A stretch of 64,000 nucleotides of DNA, from NCBI RefSeq assembly GCF_002288925.2, contig NW_022098004.1, forward strand, positions 16,126,490 to 16,190,489, in the 5' to 3' direction. Shown here piece by piece: positions 35,749-47,055 of the stretch. Below the pieces are notes generated by a model. It saw only the letters and a list, made by a program, of their open reading frames with translations. It searched no databases and was not told the DNA's origin. Source of the stretch: Delphinapterus leucas (lineage: Eukaryota; Chordata; Mammalia; Artiodactyla; Monodontidae). The first letter of the stretch is position 1; each line of letters starts with the position of its first letter. The position numbers and the translations under genes were made by a program.

Positions 35749-36262
35749 GAGTTGAAAGCAGGAGCTCAAAGAGACATTAGTACACCCGTGCTCTCAGCAG
35801 CGTTATTCAAACAGCCGAAAGGGCGGAGCAACCCAAGTGTCCATCAGTGGGTGAAAGGATGAGTAAAATGTGGTCTACACACACAACGGAATATTATTCA
35901 GTCTTTAAAATGAAGGACATTCTGCCAAATGCTACAACATGGATGGATTGGACATTATGCTAAGTGAAATAAGCCAGCCATAAAAAAGACAAATACAGTA
36001 TGATTCTACTTATATGAGTAACTTATAAGAGACATAGAGACAGAAAGTAGAATGATGGCTGACAGGGGTAGGGCAGGGAGGGGAGAATGGAGGGTTATTG
36101 TTTAACGGGTATAGTTTCAGTTTTACAAGATAAAAGGAGTTCTGGAAATGGTTGGTGGCTATGGTTACACAACATTATGAATGTACTTAACACCACTGAA
36201 CTGTACACTTAAAAACGATTAAGATGATGAACTGTATGTTATGTGTTTTTTACACATAAATA
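35749..36262 (+). mobile_element. L1M LINE 3' end
   Basis: 'acccaagtgtccatcagtgg', 'aacggaatattattcag', 'ataagccagccataaaaaag', 'agacagaaagtagaatg' and 'cactgaactgtacacttaaa' are the ORF2 end and 3' UTR of mid-age L1. It ends just before the LTR at 36272. Confidence 0.85.
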
Positions 36263-36271
36263 AATAATATG

Positions 36272-36746
36272 TTGTGGTAGATTTAAAAAATGATCACGAT
36301 ACTTTATAACTCACTCCATCAAGAGGTTGAATCTATTTCTCCAGCACTGGGACCTGGGCTGGCCTTCTGCCTTTCTTGGACCAAAAGTATGCAGGAGAAG
36401 TAACACTGTGTGAGTTCTAGTGGCTAGACCGTAGGAGACTCTCCTCTCAAGTTCTTGGAACCCTGAGACTTCCGTGCGAACAAGTCTCAGCTAGCCTCCT
36501 GGAGGATGAGGCCATGTGGAATAGAACCGAGGCACTCTAGCTGACACTCAGCCAGCCCCTAGCCAATCTAGCAGCTCACTGTAGGTGCTCAGATGAGTCC
36601 CAGCCAGGATCAGTTGAGCCTGACCAGGTCAGTAGTGTTGCCCAGAGGAGCCCAGATCAAATTGCTGACCCACAGAGTCATGAATTAAATAAATGATGGT
36701 TGTTTGGGGGTGGTTTCTTATGCAGCAAAAGCCAACTGTAACATAC
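36272..36746 (+). mobile_element. Solitary MLT1-like LTR
   Basis: Starts with 'tgtggtagat', then 'cttggaaccctgagacttcc', 'aacaagtctcagctagcc', 'tcctggaggatgaggcca', 'attgctgacccacagag' and 'ggtttcttatgcagcaaaag'. Typical MLT1C/D 3' half. Solo LTR next to an L1 end. Confidence 0.8.
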
Positions 36747-36827
36747 CTTAAACACTGCTCCAAATCCTACTGACTTGCTTAGCCAACATGTTTTCAATAC
36801 TTTAAGAGCTATGAAGACAGACACTGT

Positions 36828-36915
36828 GAACTGTCTTTCCTCCCATTACATCTTCATTGCCTACCCCTGTGCGTAGCACAGAGTAGACACTTAATAAATA
36901 TTTGTTGAGAAAAGA
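36828..36915 (+). repeat. L2 3' end fragment
   Basis: 'gcctacccctgtgcgtagc', 'acagagtagacacttaat' and 'aaatatttgttgaga' match the L2 terminus. Confidence 0.65.
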
Positions 36916-37107
36916 ATAGTGTGAAATAGACTTATTTGGCTGGCACCTCAAAATGTTTTTTCCAAATGAGGCAGGGAATAATGATAAATACAAGGTAAAT
37001 AAATAAAATGCAAATAAAAACTCAATTAGGCTGTGCCTTAATTATCCAATATTCTTAATTAATGGGGCATGGGTTGATGAATTTTAAAGCATCTGCAGGC
37101 TCCTTCC

Positions 37108-37240
37108 ATTCACCCGTCAACAAATATTTATTTAGTACATAATTTGTGCTACGTACTAGGCTAGCCCCTAGGATACAATGGGTAAGCAAGACAGATAGCA
37201 TCCCTGGCCCCACAGAGCCATGGAAATGTATACCATTAAT
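37108..37240 (-). repeat. L2 3' end fragment, inverted
   Basis: 'caacaaatatttatttagtac', 'gtgctacgtactaggctagc' and 'aagacagatagcatccctgg' are the reverse complement of the L2 3' end. Confidence 0.7.
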
Positions 37241-37423
37241 TCCGTGTAACACAGAAAATAACTAATTTCATTTTATAGCTGTAGGTAGAAATCACAAATA
37301 GGGCTATGGGTAGATATATGCATAACAAAATATACACCACGTGATCCTGGTACAAGATGTTTTCTTTCTTGTAACTTGATTTCTTTGGCTTGTTTTTTCT
37401 TATTCATTTAAATAATATAATCT

Positions 37424-37650
37424 ATTCATCCATTCAACAAGTATTCATTGAGTAGTAGTGGGCACATATAAGATGAACTAGACAAAAGTACTCTCTGACC
37501 TCATAGAGCTTTCAGTCTGGTCAAGGAGGCTCTAGGTATAATTATATGTATAATTATGCTAATAAACAAGTAATTACAAATTAGCCAAGCATCACAAGGG
37601 AAAAGCACAGGGAGCTCTCCTAGGGGAGCACGATCTAGTCTGGGTAAGGC
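37424..37650 (-). repeat. L2 3' region, inverted
   Basis: 'ccattcaacaagtattcattg', 'gacctcatagagctttcagt', 'aaacaagtaattacaaatta' and 'gcacgatctagtctgggtaa' follow reversed L2 over ~220 bases. Confidence 0.65.
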
Positions 37651-38500
37651 ATAGCTGGGGACCTGCCGGGCATAGCATAACATCATCCCGACTGGGGCTG
37701 GTGTGTTGTAGGACATTCTTTTTCTGTGTGGTTTTAAAGATTTGGAACTGAGTTGCAAGGCATTTATGGACTTGAACTGTTAACCTGTGAGTGCTCCAGG
37801 TCTGTGAGGATTTACCTGCGTCTTTCCTCCATCTCACAGCTGCCACTGGGTGAGCATTTTTTTCATTTTCGGAGTCTCATTGACAAAGCCTAGACCTTGG
37901 GACTGCGTATGTATGCGTGAGTCCCAGCCGAGATCGGCTGAGCCTGATCGGCTGAGCCCTCGGAACTGCCCAGATGTGCCCAGACCAAAAAGAGATCCTG
38001 GCTTGTTCCCTAAGCCCCACTGATGGTGAGTGAGCCGCTGAAACCTGTCTCTGCTGTCTTTCCACCTGTAGAATGAGGACGTGTATCTCCTCAACCTCTC
38101 CCATCCTTTCTCATTATCAGCCCTCCTTTGCTGGGTGCCCACAGGGCATAGGGCAAGCCAAGCGGGTGCTTTCAGCCCCTCACAAGTGTGTGGCAACGAC
38201 CCCTGAGCTGATGTCTGTGAAGTGCCACACGCTCCAAGGGGAGAGGCACTCTCCAGAAGGAACATGAGGGATCGTAATTACTGCGCCTCCGTAGAGAGGC
38301 CACGGGTACTTGGCATGGTGCCACCACCTTCCCTGGAGACAGCTGCTGCCTGGCTGTACATGTAGCCCCAAACACAGACTTTTCTGCTTCACATAGAGAT
38401 TGCCCTGGGCTGCAGCAGGCGCTGCCTGTTCGTCAGCCCAGCCTGTGATGAGCAGGGACGCATATGAGGGCTGGTGCCCACAGCTCGGAGCTATTAGTCA
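37651..38500. other. Unique sequence
   Basis: A small direct repeat 'gatcggctgagcc' occurs twice at about 37931-37956. The 143-codon minus frame at 37834-38265 has no domain or exon context. Confidence 0.4.
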
Positions 38501-38502
38501 GT

Positions 38503-38600
38503 GTTTATTTATTCAACAAATATTTATTGAGTGTTTACTCTGAGCCAAGCATGAGGCTAAACATTGCTGGGGTACGAAGGTTTATAAGAGAGGAGAGAAA
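38503..38600 (-). repeat. L2 3' end fragment, inverted
   Basis: 'ttcaacaaatatttattgag', 'tgtttactctgagccaagca' and 'ttgctggggtacgaagg' match reversed L2. Confidence 0.7.
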
Positions 38601-38770
38601 CCATTTATAAAACATTAGCTATGGGGCTCTATACCAGGCCAAATAATACCTCATTAATCCTTTTACAGATGAAGAGACCAGTGTTTAGCAACATATGTGG
38701 GATCACAGAGTTAGTAAATGGCAGAGCTGAAACTTGATTCAATGTCAGCCCAATTCTAAATACTGTGCTC
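38601..38770 (-). repeat. MIR SINE, inverted
   Basis: 'cctcattaatccttttacag', 'atgaagagaccagtg', 'gggatcacagagttagtaaa' and 'tggcagagctgaaacttga' match reversed MIR. Confidence 0.75.
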
Positions 38771-38989
38771 TTTCCAGTACACTGTTCTGCTTCAGGAACT
38801 TACCAAGACTCCCAACATCTCCACCTCTGCAGAGACCGAAATCCTTAAACAAGGCACAGAGCCACATCAGCCCTCTGGCCCCCAGCTTACGGGAATGTAC
38901 AGTCCTCACAGAAATTTACATCCTCCCCCTTCCTACCCTGGACTCATCTTATGAAGCAATGTCTTTTCTCAGTCTAACGCTTGGTGGAA

Positions 38990-39185
38990 ATTCCCAGGTG
39001 CAGATGGGAGGAAAGAGTATTCCAGGCGGAGGAACCAGCGCATGCAAATTCGTGGTGGCAAGAGAGATTTATCTAGATGAGGCGGACCTGGGCATGCTCA
39101 GTGAAATGGAAGAACAAAAGGTACTAGAGATAAAAAGGAAGAACCGGTGGTGGCAGGATGGGATAGAGGCAAGCATAGATGCAAG
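38990..39185 (-). repeat. L2 fragment, inverted
   Basis: 'gaaagagtattccaggcgga', 'ggaaccagcgcatgcaaat' and 'ggcatgctcagtgaaatgga' resemble reversed L2 coding/3' sequence. The 159-codon + frame at 38734-39213 crosses this and is chance. Confidence 0.5.
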
Positions 39186-39254
39186 TATATTTAAACCAAG
39201 TAAAAGAAAATGACGACGACCGTGATACTCCAAAAGAATGGAAAAGCTTCGGCA

Positions 39255-39490
39255 ACTTGAGTGGGGAATGGGAAACACTGGTGGCAAATTATTTGCGGAA
39301 ATGTAAGTTAAAATAGCAAAAAACTGGAAACCAATGTAGAATCCACCCATAAGAGAGCACTTTAGAAAATTCTGAGACAGCTACTGGACAAGATGTTTTG
39401 TAGCCATTAAAAATGAACATTATGAAGATTCTGCAGCAATGTGGAAAAGAACTTACAATAACACAGTGGGAAACAAGACTATAGAAAATA
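39255..39490 (+). mobile_element. Old L1 ORF2 end fragment
   Basis: 'aatagcaaaaaactggaaac', 'gtagccattaaaaatgaac' and 'cagcaatgtggaaaagaac' match the ORF2 terminus of old L1 families. Diverged and short. Confidence 0.6.
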
Positions 39491-40100
39491 AAATCCTACC
39501 CTGTTTTGACCCCCAAGTAGAACAAGTGACAGAAAGAGATGGATGGAAAGAGAAAGACGTTGGATTTAGAGCTTGTTTTGAGACAAGAAAGAAATTCCAC
39601 AGCAGTGCTTCTAAAGGACAATCCACAGATTTCACAAATCACTTGATATTGCTTTGAAAATCTGTGTGTGTGTACTGCATGTGTGAATTCTTTTCTGGGA
39701 TGAGGTGAGGGCTTCAAGATTTCATTATTTCTCAGAGGGCTCTATGACCATGTCAGGACCACAGAGTACAGTTCAAATCACTGTATCACAAACTGTCTTC
39801 TATTTTAGTTGGGATTCTAAAGTTCTCTGAGACAGCTGAAAAGGGTTCTTCTCTAATATCTTCTCCCAACATTCTGAGGACCTAGTCTGGGAGCTCACAT
39901 CATGACTGATTTGCCTGTGGGAGCCAGGCCTTCCCTTGCTGGGTTCAACACTGAGAAAGTGTGTGTACACACACCTGCACTCTCTCACCCAGTGAATGAT
40001 TTTCATCCAGCCTCCCAGGTTTCGAGAAGCCCATCAGGGAACTCTTCTAAAGAGCAAAGAGATGTTTTTCAAGTGACCTCACATGGCTTTACACAATATC
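39491..40100. other. Unique sequence
   Basis: No gene or clear repeat. A 'gtgtgtgtgt' run is at about 39662-39673. Confidence 0.4.
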
Positions 40101-40116
40101 AAATTCCCTCACAATG

Positions 40117-40354
40117 GAGAGTGGCATGGACATATATACATTACCAAATGTAAAATAGAGAGCTAGTGGAAAGCAGCCGCATAGCACAGGGAGATCGGCT
40201 CCATGCTTTGTGACCATCTAGAGGGGTGGGATAGAGACGCAAGAGGGACGGGATATGGGAACATATGTATACGTATAACTGATTCATTTTGTTATACAGC
40301 ACAAACTAACACACCATTGTAAAGCAATTATACTCCAATAAAGATGTTAAAAAA
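40117..40354 (+). mobile_element. 5'-truncated L1 tail with perfect target duplication
   Basis: Starts at 'gagagtggcatggacatat' and runs through 'gtgaccatctagaggggtg', 'acagcacaaactaacaca' and 'ctccaataaagatgtta' to a short A tail. Perfect 16-bp copies of aaattccctcacaatg are at 40101-40116 and 40355-40370. It lacks ORF2 sequence. Confidence 0.95.
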
Positions 40355-40370
40355 AAATTCCCTCACAATG

Positions 40371-40799
40371 AATGGTTATTGGGAGAATCGAACTCCATGA
40401 CTTTGGAGCCAAGTCTGAGATATATAAGACAGAAAGTGATCCCATTAGACTGCTGAAGCAAGACGGCGAACTTCCCAGAAGGCCACACGCCCCTTAAACC
40501 AAGCCGGCGCATTTCATGGCACAAAGGAGGAAGAACAGTGTGCAATAAAGAAAAATGGCTGCTTAGAAAAACAAATGTTTTACAGCTTTTGAATAATTCA
40601 AAACTATGGTACATTTGACGGGATCATGTCTCCAAGCCAATAAATAAGGTCATTAAAACATCCTGGTATTCCTCTGATGTCACTCACGTTCCTTCATTCA
40701 CTACGTGTTTACTGACCACCTTCCTTATGCCTGACCCTCCTCCCACCTTCTCAGTGAGGAGCATGAAGGACTGTGGGAGTGGAAAGGATGAAAGGAGCT
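40371..40799. other. Unique sequence
   Basis: A possible inverted L2 end ('cattcactacgtgtttactga', 40694-40714) is seen. Nothing else recognised. Confidence 0.4.
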
Positions 40800-40804
40800 T
40801 ATGG

Positions 40805-41000
40805 CCAGCCCATCCTGGGTTTGAATCCTCCACCACCAAGCAAATTAGTTCTGTCCACTGAGCCCCCACTTTCCTCATCTGTAAAATGGGAGCACTACTT
40901 ATCATGCAGGTTGTATGAGAACTCTGTGGATGGATGTACGTGTAGCACCAAACACAGGATACAGGCACAGAGTAGGTATACTCTGGTGGGTATACGCGGA
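40805..41000 (+). repeat. MIR SINE
   Basis: 'ctgggtttgaatcctcca', 'ctttcctcatctgtaaaatg', 'caggttgtatgagaactc' and 'gcacagagtaggtatactc' match MIR. Confidence 0.75.
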
Positions 41001-41605
41001 GGAGATAATTAAAGAAGGTCTTAATGCCACATCCCCTATCTACCGCACAGGTTGTTGGGTGGATCAAATAAGCCTATGAAATATGGAAGAAATGCTAAAA
41101 AAAAAAAACCCTGTGAAATGTTATAGAGCTACCATTACTCTGAGTAAGTCCCTGGCCTATGCTTTTTTCTCATGTGGGTATGAAGCTGCCTGGCTTCTCC
41201 CAAAGGTCAGAGCCTTCTCCATTTTACTGATGGTCTTTCCTTGTCTCCAAAGAGCATGTGAGTCAGTTTCTCTGGTGAGTTTTTTTCGAGGCTCTAGCTG
41301 AGCTTGGGATGAGCTTTACCATGCTAAGGGTCAATGTGTCTCCAGACAGAACAGTATTTTAATTCAACAGCATTCAGCAGTTATTAAACTATGATAAATG
41401 CTAAAGTGGGAAAGATTACACTTAGACATTAAGAGTGTCACTTGAATCACTTAAAAATATTATAATGTACGGCTAATTGCACCTTGACTATATTATCCAG
41501 TGCTATGAAAACACTTCAGATCCTTAAGTAAGGTACCATTTAAATACCTATTTCGGTATGTAAAGGATAACATTCTTGAGTGCAAAGGTTGTTAAAGGCC
41601 CCAAT
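41001..41605. other. Unique sequence
   Basis: An A run is at 41097-41108. AT-rich at 41340-41560. No gene recognised. Confidence 0.4.
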
Positions 41606-41805
41606 ATTCATTGAGTACCTATTATGTGCTGGGTACTTTGTCCATATTAATTCATTTAATGGTCAAAGAAATTCTCTGAAGTAATTATTATCACCTCCAT
41701 TTTACGGGTTGAAAAACTGAAATTCAGAGATGTCAAGTATCTTGCCTAAGGTCACACAGCTGATAAATGGCAGAGCTAAGATTTGAGTCCAGAATTCACC
41801 ATCAT
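41606..41805 (-). repeat. MIR SINE, inverted
   Basis: 'cattgagtacctattatgtg', 'ttaattcatttaatggtc', 'acctccattttacgggttga' and 'ctaaggtcacacagctgata' form a near full-length reversed MIR. Confidence 0.85.
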
Positions 41806-41861
41806 CATAGACATATATAATCATATTCTACACGACTTCTGTTTTTATATTTAACCCCTTT

Positions 41862-42000
41862 GTGCCCAGTTTCCTCACTTATACACTGGTGACAATAATT
41901 ACACTAAGTTTTTGTGAGGATTAAGTGAAATGATTTATGAAAAACTCATAACACTGTGCTCAGTAAGTGGAAGTACTATAATACATTGCTATTATTCTCT
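41862..42000 (+). repeat. MIR SINE
   Basis: 'cagtttcctcacttatacac', 'tttgtgaggattaagtgaaa' and 'ctgtgctcagtaagtgg' are the 3' half of MIR, only ~60 bp from the inverted copy. Confidence 0.7.
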
Positions 42001-42324
42001 CCTAGGTGGTCATCCTAGCACACTTAAGCTAAGGACTCTAGAGCTGGGGCTCGCTTTGGAGATAATCCCTACTCCCCAGCATGGATTTAGCACAGCTGAA
42101 ACACCACCACTGAAGCTATAATGGCCTACATGGCAAAACTGGCTGTATGATTTGCGTGGCCCAGTGCAGAATGAAACTGTGTTGCCTTTGTTAAAAAAAA
42201 TTATTAAGAATTTCAAGATGGCAGCAGCAGAGCTTTAAACCAAGCAGGGGTCTCCTCAGTGTCAGATCCTGTGTACCCACGCTGGTCACAGCCCACGAAA
42301 ACAGTACTAGAGGCGGGAGTCCAG
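42001..42324. other. Unique sequence
   Basis: No feature recognised. Confidence 0.4.
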
Positions 42325-42476
42325 GCTGCCCTGGCTACTTATCACCTCTGTGGCCCTGAGCAAAGCACTGGAAATTGTCAAGTTTCTCTCTGATTTCTCA
42401 GCAATAAAATGGAGACCATTCTTGCCTCAAGGTTGTAGGGGGAATCAAACGAGATGATGGGTGAAAAAGTCCTAGC
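42325..42476 (+). repeat. MIR fragment
   Basis: 'tatcacctctgtggccctga', 'tttctcagcaataaaatgg' and 'aggttgtagggggaatcaa' follow MIR. Confidence 0.65.
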
Positions 42477-42495
42477 TTAACGACAAAGCACCTTG

Positions 42496-42668
42496 CTGGT
42501 AGTTCTCAATCCTGACCATGCAGCAGAACCACCCGTGAACCTGTTAAAAATGCGGAGGCTAGCTGTTCTTGAAGATTCAGGCCCAGGAGCTCTGGTCTGT
42601 GCATCTGTATTATGAACAAGCTCCAGGCGATTCGGAAGCACAGCCAGGATCAAGCAGCAATGCACTAC
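42496..42668 (+). mobile_element. MER5A-like hAT MITE
   Basis: 'tggtagttctcaatcctgac', 'gcagaaccacccgtgaacct', 'gttaaaaatgcggaggct', 'ctctggtctgtgcatctg' and 'acaagctccaggcgattc' match MER5A, a non-autonomous Charlie/hAT element of ~190 bp. Old and immobile. Confidence 0.75.
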
Positions 42669-43199
42669 CAAGCAAAAGATATTATCGAGTACAGAAATAT
42701 TTGGCTTAATTACCTAGATTTGGGTGTTCCTTACTTGGCTTTAAGATGACAGTCAAGGCACATCTGAAGCTCTAAATTGCTTGAAACTCACCCTGTGAAA
42801 TCGTTTCAATGTATCACTTGGTCAGTCTGTCAGTGATATGGCTCTAGGACACACAAAAGATTCCTTTTATGCCACTAGGCAAGGAATTATTCCTCACTTG
42901 AAACTGTAACTTCAAGGCCAAAGTTTTCACACTGAGCACCCCCTGAACTTTCTGGCTTCTGGTTGCCACGTAACCAGAAAAGACCAGTGCCAGTGAGAAA
43001 AGACATGCAACAGCAGCCTTTCTTTGGAAATACTTCAAATCCAGGCAGAAGACTGACTGTATGGTGATAGCTTTCATGCCACCTGGCACATGTCACTGTA
43101 ACTCAGCTGCATTCTCACCTGGGTGTCTGTTTCGGGGAACGACAGAATGGCTACATGTGACAAGTCACACGCATCCTCTCATCAAAGCCATCTGATTTT
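42669..43199. other. Unique sequence
   Basis: No repeat or gene recognised. Confidence 0.4.
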
Positions 43200-43480
43200 T
43201 CTTTAACAAACTGTGTTCTGCCCGAGCGGGAGTATTAATTAAGGTTCTATTATATGGGCAGGCAGGTTGGGGGTAGTTAAAAGCTGCAGGGGAGTGGTGA
43301 CAAAACAAAGCTGGTGCATGTGTGCCGCCATTAACGGGGTGTTAATTGGCTGGTACACAAACATAAATAGGAAGCTCAGAGGTGCCTGGAGTGGTTACCT
43401 GGCATCCGGTAAAGGCCAAGGGCTAACCCCATAATATGATGCAGGCTCAACTCAAATTTCCCAGCTGTAATCCCCCCACT
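43200..43480. promoter_or_regulatory. Candidate conserved non-coding element
   Basis: Repeat-free with 'ttaattaa' at 43235-43242, 'acaaaacaaagctgg' near 43301 (SOX-like), 'gccgccattaacggggtg' near 43325 and 'gttaattggc' at 43341-43350. Motif clustering suggests an enhancer. Conservation untested. Confidence 0.35.
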
Positions 43481-43959
43481 ACCCCAACATATTTATGCTG
43501 GGTCTATCGGTGTGATTACCAGGAAATTAGGGTCACCTGGGAGAGGCTTCCATCCAGGGCAGCCATGCACTGCACGCTGTCCTGGTCCAGTCAAGGGGCC
43601 ATGTTGGGCTGTGATGGAGACCGCTGGCTTCTTTGCTCCTGGTAGTGACTGCTCTGAAACTCTACCTCTCTGTGCCTCACCAGCCACAGGAAAGTCTAAG
43701 TTATTCTCTTTCTCTTTGTCCAGCCATCTCAGACTTAATGGGTCTTTCCCTATTTTTCTGGACAGTCAGTGGTGGGTGCATGGGTGGCTGGCTACCCAGA
43801 GCTGCAAGATGCCTAGGAAGAAAGAGAGGAAGAAAGCTCTTTGGGATAATGCTCTATGTACTGAAATCCTTTTGGAAAGCCAAGGTTTTTCCTCTTACAC
43901 ATCATTGTTGAATTGTAGACTGCTACATCTACAAGGGTTCTTCAAGTCAGCCATTCCAA
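43481..43959. other. Unique sequence
   Basis: The 163-codon + frame at 43512-44003 ends inside a MIR and has no domain, so it is not a gene. Confidence 0.4.
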
Positions 43960-44085
43960 CTCTCAACTTTATGGGTGAAGAAACCAAAGCCCAGAGGAGA
44001 TAAATGAGTTGCCGAAGGTCACATAATAAGAAGTGCCATCTGCCTGCAGAAACCAGTGCACTTTTCCACAACCCTGCCTTGCCCA
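43960..44085 (-). repeat. MIR fragment, inverted
   Basis: 'tatgggtgaagaaaccaaag', 'gcccagaggagataaatgag' and 'ttgccgaaggtcacataata' match reversed MIR. Confidence 0.6.
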
Positions 44086-44699
44086 TCTGGTTTGCTGTAG
44101 CAGGCACTAGTGAGGCCCATAGCTTCTCCTGAACAGTAGTTGTCCTTTCTCACGCTTCCTTTAAATATGGTTTCTCCATCCTCATGCTGAGCCCATTTTC
44201 CATACCTGGCTCCCGTTCCTGGATTATTACTGTCTGGTTTGGGGCTCTGAAGTCCACGTCACTGGCAAATAGCTCAAAGTTTCTCTCACTGATCTTCATG
44301 CCCTTTCCCTCCCATTCAAGGTCTCAGCCCAGCCCCTCTGGGCGAGCAGTTAAGATTTTCAGTGGCTACGAGCCCCATTCCTGGATCTCGTCACTCTTTT
44401 TCAAGCCTAAACATCAGTGCCGCGTTCACATGCACATGTCACACAAATTTTTCTAGTCTTTACACTTCTAACATAGCTTCTATTTCCAAGAAGTCAAAGG
44501 GCTTTTCAGAGTCCATAAAAGTCTATGTACACAATGGCATTTTATACTCAGCAGTCTTCCCTGGGACTTTTTCATTTTCTGCAGGTGATCCTGAGTTGAG
44601 AAATGACTTCTAAATCCTGCCTACTCTCGGGGCTGATTAAAGTCGAGAAGTCCCTGTAGTCTACCCACCAGTACTTTTGTGAAGATTTTGCATAACTAC
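44086..44699. other. Unique sequence, possible L2 traces
   Basis: The text 'ctcactgatcttcatgccctt' to 'cccattcaaggtctcagccc' (44283-44335) is vaguely L2-like. No gene is supported. Confidence 0.35.
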
Positions 44700-45070
44700 T
44701 GAAAATAGTGTAAAAGATCATGTCTGTGATCTATTAAACAAGATTTTTTTAAAAGAGAGATAAAGGGTTTAAAAGGAACACATGGAACAGAAATGGCTGA
44801 GTTCTGCTTATTATGTGTTAGAAATTATGAGAATAACACACTTATTGCTAATTAAGCAAGTCACTTATCATGAAGCACTTGCCAGAAAACATATTTGAAT
44901 TCCTCCAAATTCAAATACAGAACTAACGGGTAAATAATTTATGTTCAAGTAATTATTTGCAAGACTTTATTTAAACTGGAATTTAGTGAAAGTAATTCAG
45001 AGGTTTTATTCCTTGCATCAGGTAATAAATTTGTTGTTTAATTAGAAAGACAACTTGCTCCTTTAGGTAG
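44700..45070. promoter_or_regulatory. AT-rich candidate regulatory stretch
   Basis: Repeat-free AT-rich block with 'ttgctaattaagcaag' at about 44846-44861, 'aagtaattatttgc' near 44947, 'gtttaattagaaag' near 45037 and 'gaaagtaattcag'. Repeated TAATTA cores suggest a homeodomain-bound element. This is motif-based inference only. Confidence 0.3.
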
Positions 45071-46584
45071 AAGGAAAAGGGAATGTAAAATTCGGAGATG
45101 GCTGCTCAGAATGATCTGGTGAAAATGGTTCAGAGGAAGACTGGTGATTACAATTACACAGGAGAGTAGCACAGAATTTCCAGAGGAATCAAACTCAGGG
45201 GCTTAGAGGTATTTCTTTAGTAAGAACAACACAAAACAAAAATAGTAATGAAACCCTCAAAAACCTCACACCCATCCCTAACACACACAAACTCAGTGAC
45301 ACCTACATCTGAAATATACACCCTCACATGCAGACACCTTCACACACACCTCTTCCTGGCTAAAATAAATAGTAGTGCCAATCCCACCCCTAATGACAAA
45401 ACACGTCCCCAGTGCTGTCAAATTGCTTTCACAGAGTTTAATGACTTGAGCATCCAGAGACAGACCTGTAGTTGCCGCCCGTCCTGAGGCTTCTAACTTT
45501 TCCAGTGTGAAGAATTAGAGACACTTGGGCCTGGGGACTTAAATTTGTGGAGCTGGGAGGTTTTCAAAGTCTCCTGATCCATTTTCTTTAATTTAAGAGA
45601 CAGAAATTGTCAGATTGCTTTTCAGCTTCCATTTCTCACCAGTTGGAGGGCTATTCATTCCATGGACCCTTGGCTTAGCTATGTTGTCTTTCATGAAGCA
45701 TAGGTCTCTGGGCAGGAATTTTGGGTGAGATGGATTAGAGTCCAACACACTCCAACCCCTCCACCCCCAGTGACCCAGGAGCCATAGAGGTCCCTGCTTG
45801 GCACTGTCCTGTTAATACTGTCCTGTCCAAGACAGATTCCTCCAGCGGTGACCCCCAAGAGTCTTAGGGGACCAGGATGTGGAAACAACACAGGATTCTG
45901 TCCTTTTTACCTCTCTGTGCAGTTCCTGTGATAGCCAGAAAATTAAACCACTGCCAGTCCAGAGCTGATGGCAAAACTAAAGCAAAAAGCATAGGTTCTG
46001 CTAAGGATGGGCACACAGACTATCTGTGTTCAAAGAGCAAAACGAAGCAGTACATGATGAAATTCTCCTTCTATGCCTCAGGCCAGGCCTCTGAGTACTT
46101 CTTTGGTCTAGAAATTTACAAAGAGAGCTTCACAAACTCCCGTCTCTGTCATTACTACAATATACGATTCCGTATACACTATACTACCGGGTAACTGAAA
46201 ACTTTAAGCTAAACCCTTGTCGATCAATGATTGTGTAAACTTCGGACCACAACGACTTACAAAGCTATTGAAAGAAGTTATGCGGCTGAAATAAACTCTA
46301 CACTATATTATTGTACATGAGATTGGCGGGATCTGCAAAATCAAAGCTGTGCAGTACATGTGCTCTTGGGATGAAATAGGAATGGAATGCAGCATGCACA
46401 GGATAAGCTGGAATACAGCAGGCTACCAGATCCTCCAGCCCTTCTGCTGGTCCATCAGAATCACCTTTGTCAGCAGAAGCAAGGAAATCAGTTCGTGGAG
46501 AAGAGAAGGGAGCCCACAACGGGGCAAAACGGGAAGCATGAGAAGGTGGGGTAGGGTATTCTCAAAGAATGGGATGTTTTGAAC
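45071..46584. other. Unique sequence
   Basis: The 105-codon + frame at 45877-46194 has no domain and no exon borders. A CA-rich stretch ('cacacacaaactcag') is near 45280-45360. Confidence 0.4.
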
Positions 46585-46610
46585 TATATATATATATATA
46601 TATCTATATC
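46585..46610. repeat. (TA)n microsatellite
   Basis: About ten TA units followed by an interrupted continuation. Confidence 0.85.
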
Positions 46611-46639
46611 ACATAATATATGAAATTATGTCTTTTAAA

Positions 46640-47048
46640 AAACTTTCTGTTATGAAAAAGTAAAACCTCCACGTATCTATCACTTAGCCTCAGCTGTGAT
46701 CAACTCACAGCAAATTTGGGTTATCTGTCACTCCCACTCTTCCCCACCTTGTTATTTGGAAGCAGATCTCAGACATTGCATTTCATCTGTAAGTATTTCA
46801 GTACGCATCTCTAAATATTTTGAGATAATGAGATATTTTTAAAACTAACCATAATACCATTATCACACCTAAAAATATTTCCTTAACATTTTCAAATATC
46901 CAGTCAGTGTTCAAATTTCCCTCAGTGTCCTGCACACTTTACCTCTTAAAAGTTTGAATTGGGGTCCCATAAGGCCCATACCATGCGATTGGCTGATAGG
47001 TTCCTTAAGTCTCTTTAATCGGGAGGTTCCCTTTCAAACTCTTTGTCC
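46640..47048. repeat. Dispersed repeat, probably L1M-related UTR (left part)
   Basis: Contains 'accataataccattatcacac', 'tttcaaatatccagtcagtg' and 'gttccttaagtctctttaatc', a phrase set I know as widely dispersed in mammalian genomes and associate with L1M-type sequence. The family is uncertain. It hosts the SINE that follows. Confidence 0.5.
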
Positions 47049-47055
47049 TTGGAAG

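Noticed and set aside
38734..39213. 159-codon + frame as a gene
   Set aside because: It spans a MIR end and an inverted L2 fragment, so it is a chance frame over repeats.
43512..44003. 163-codon + frame as a gene
   Set aside because: It runs into an inverted MIR and no family is recognised.
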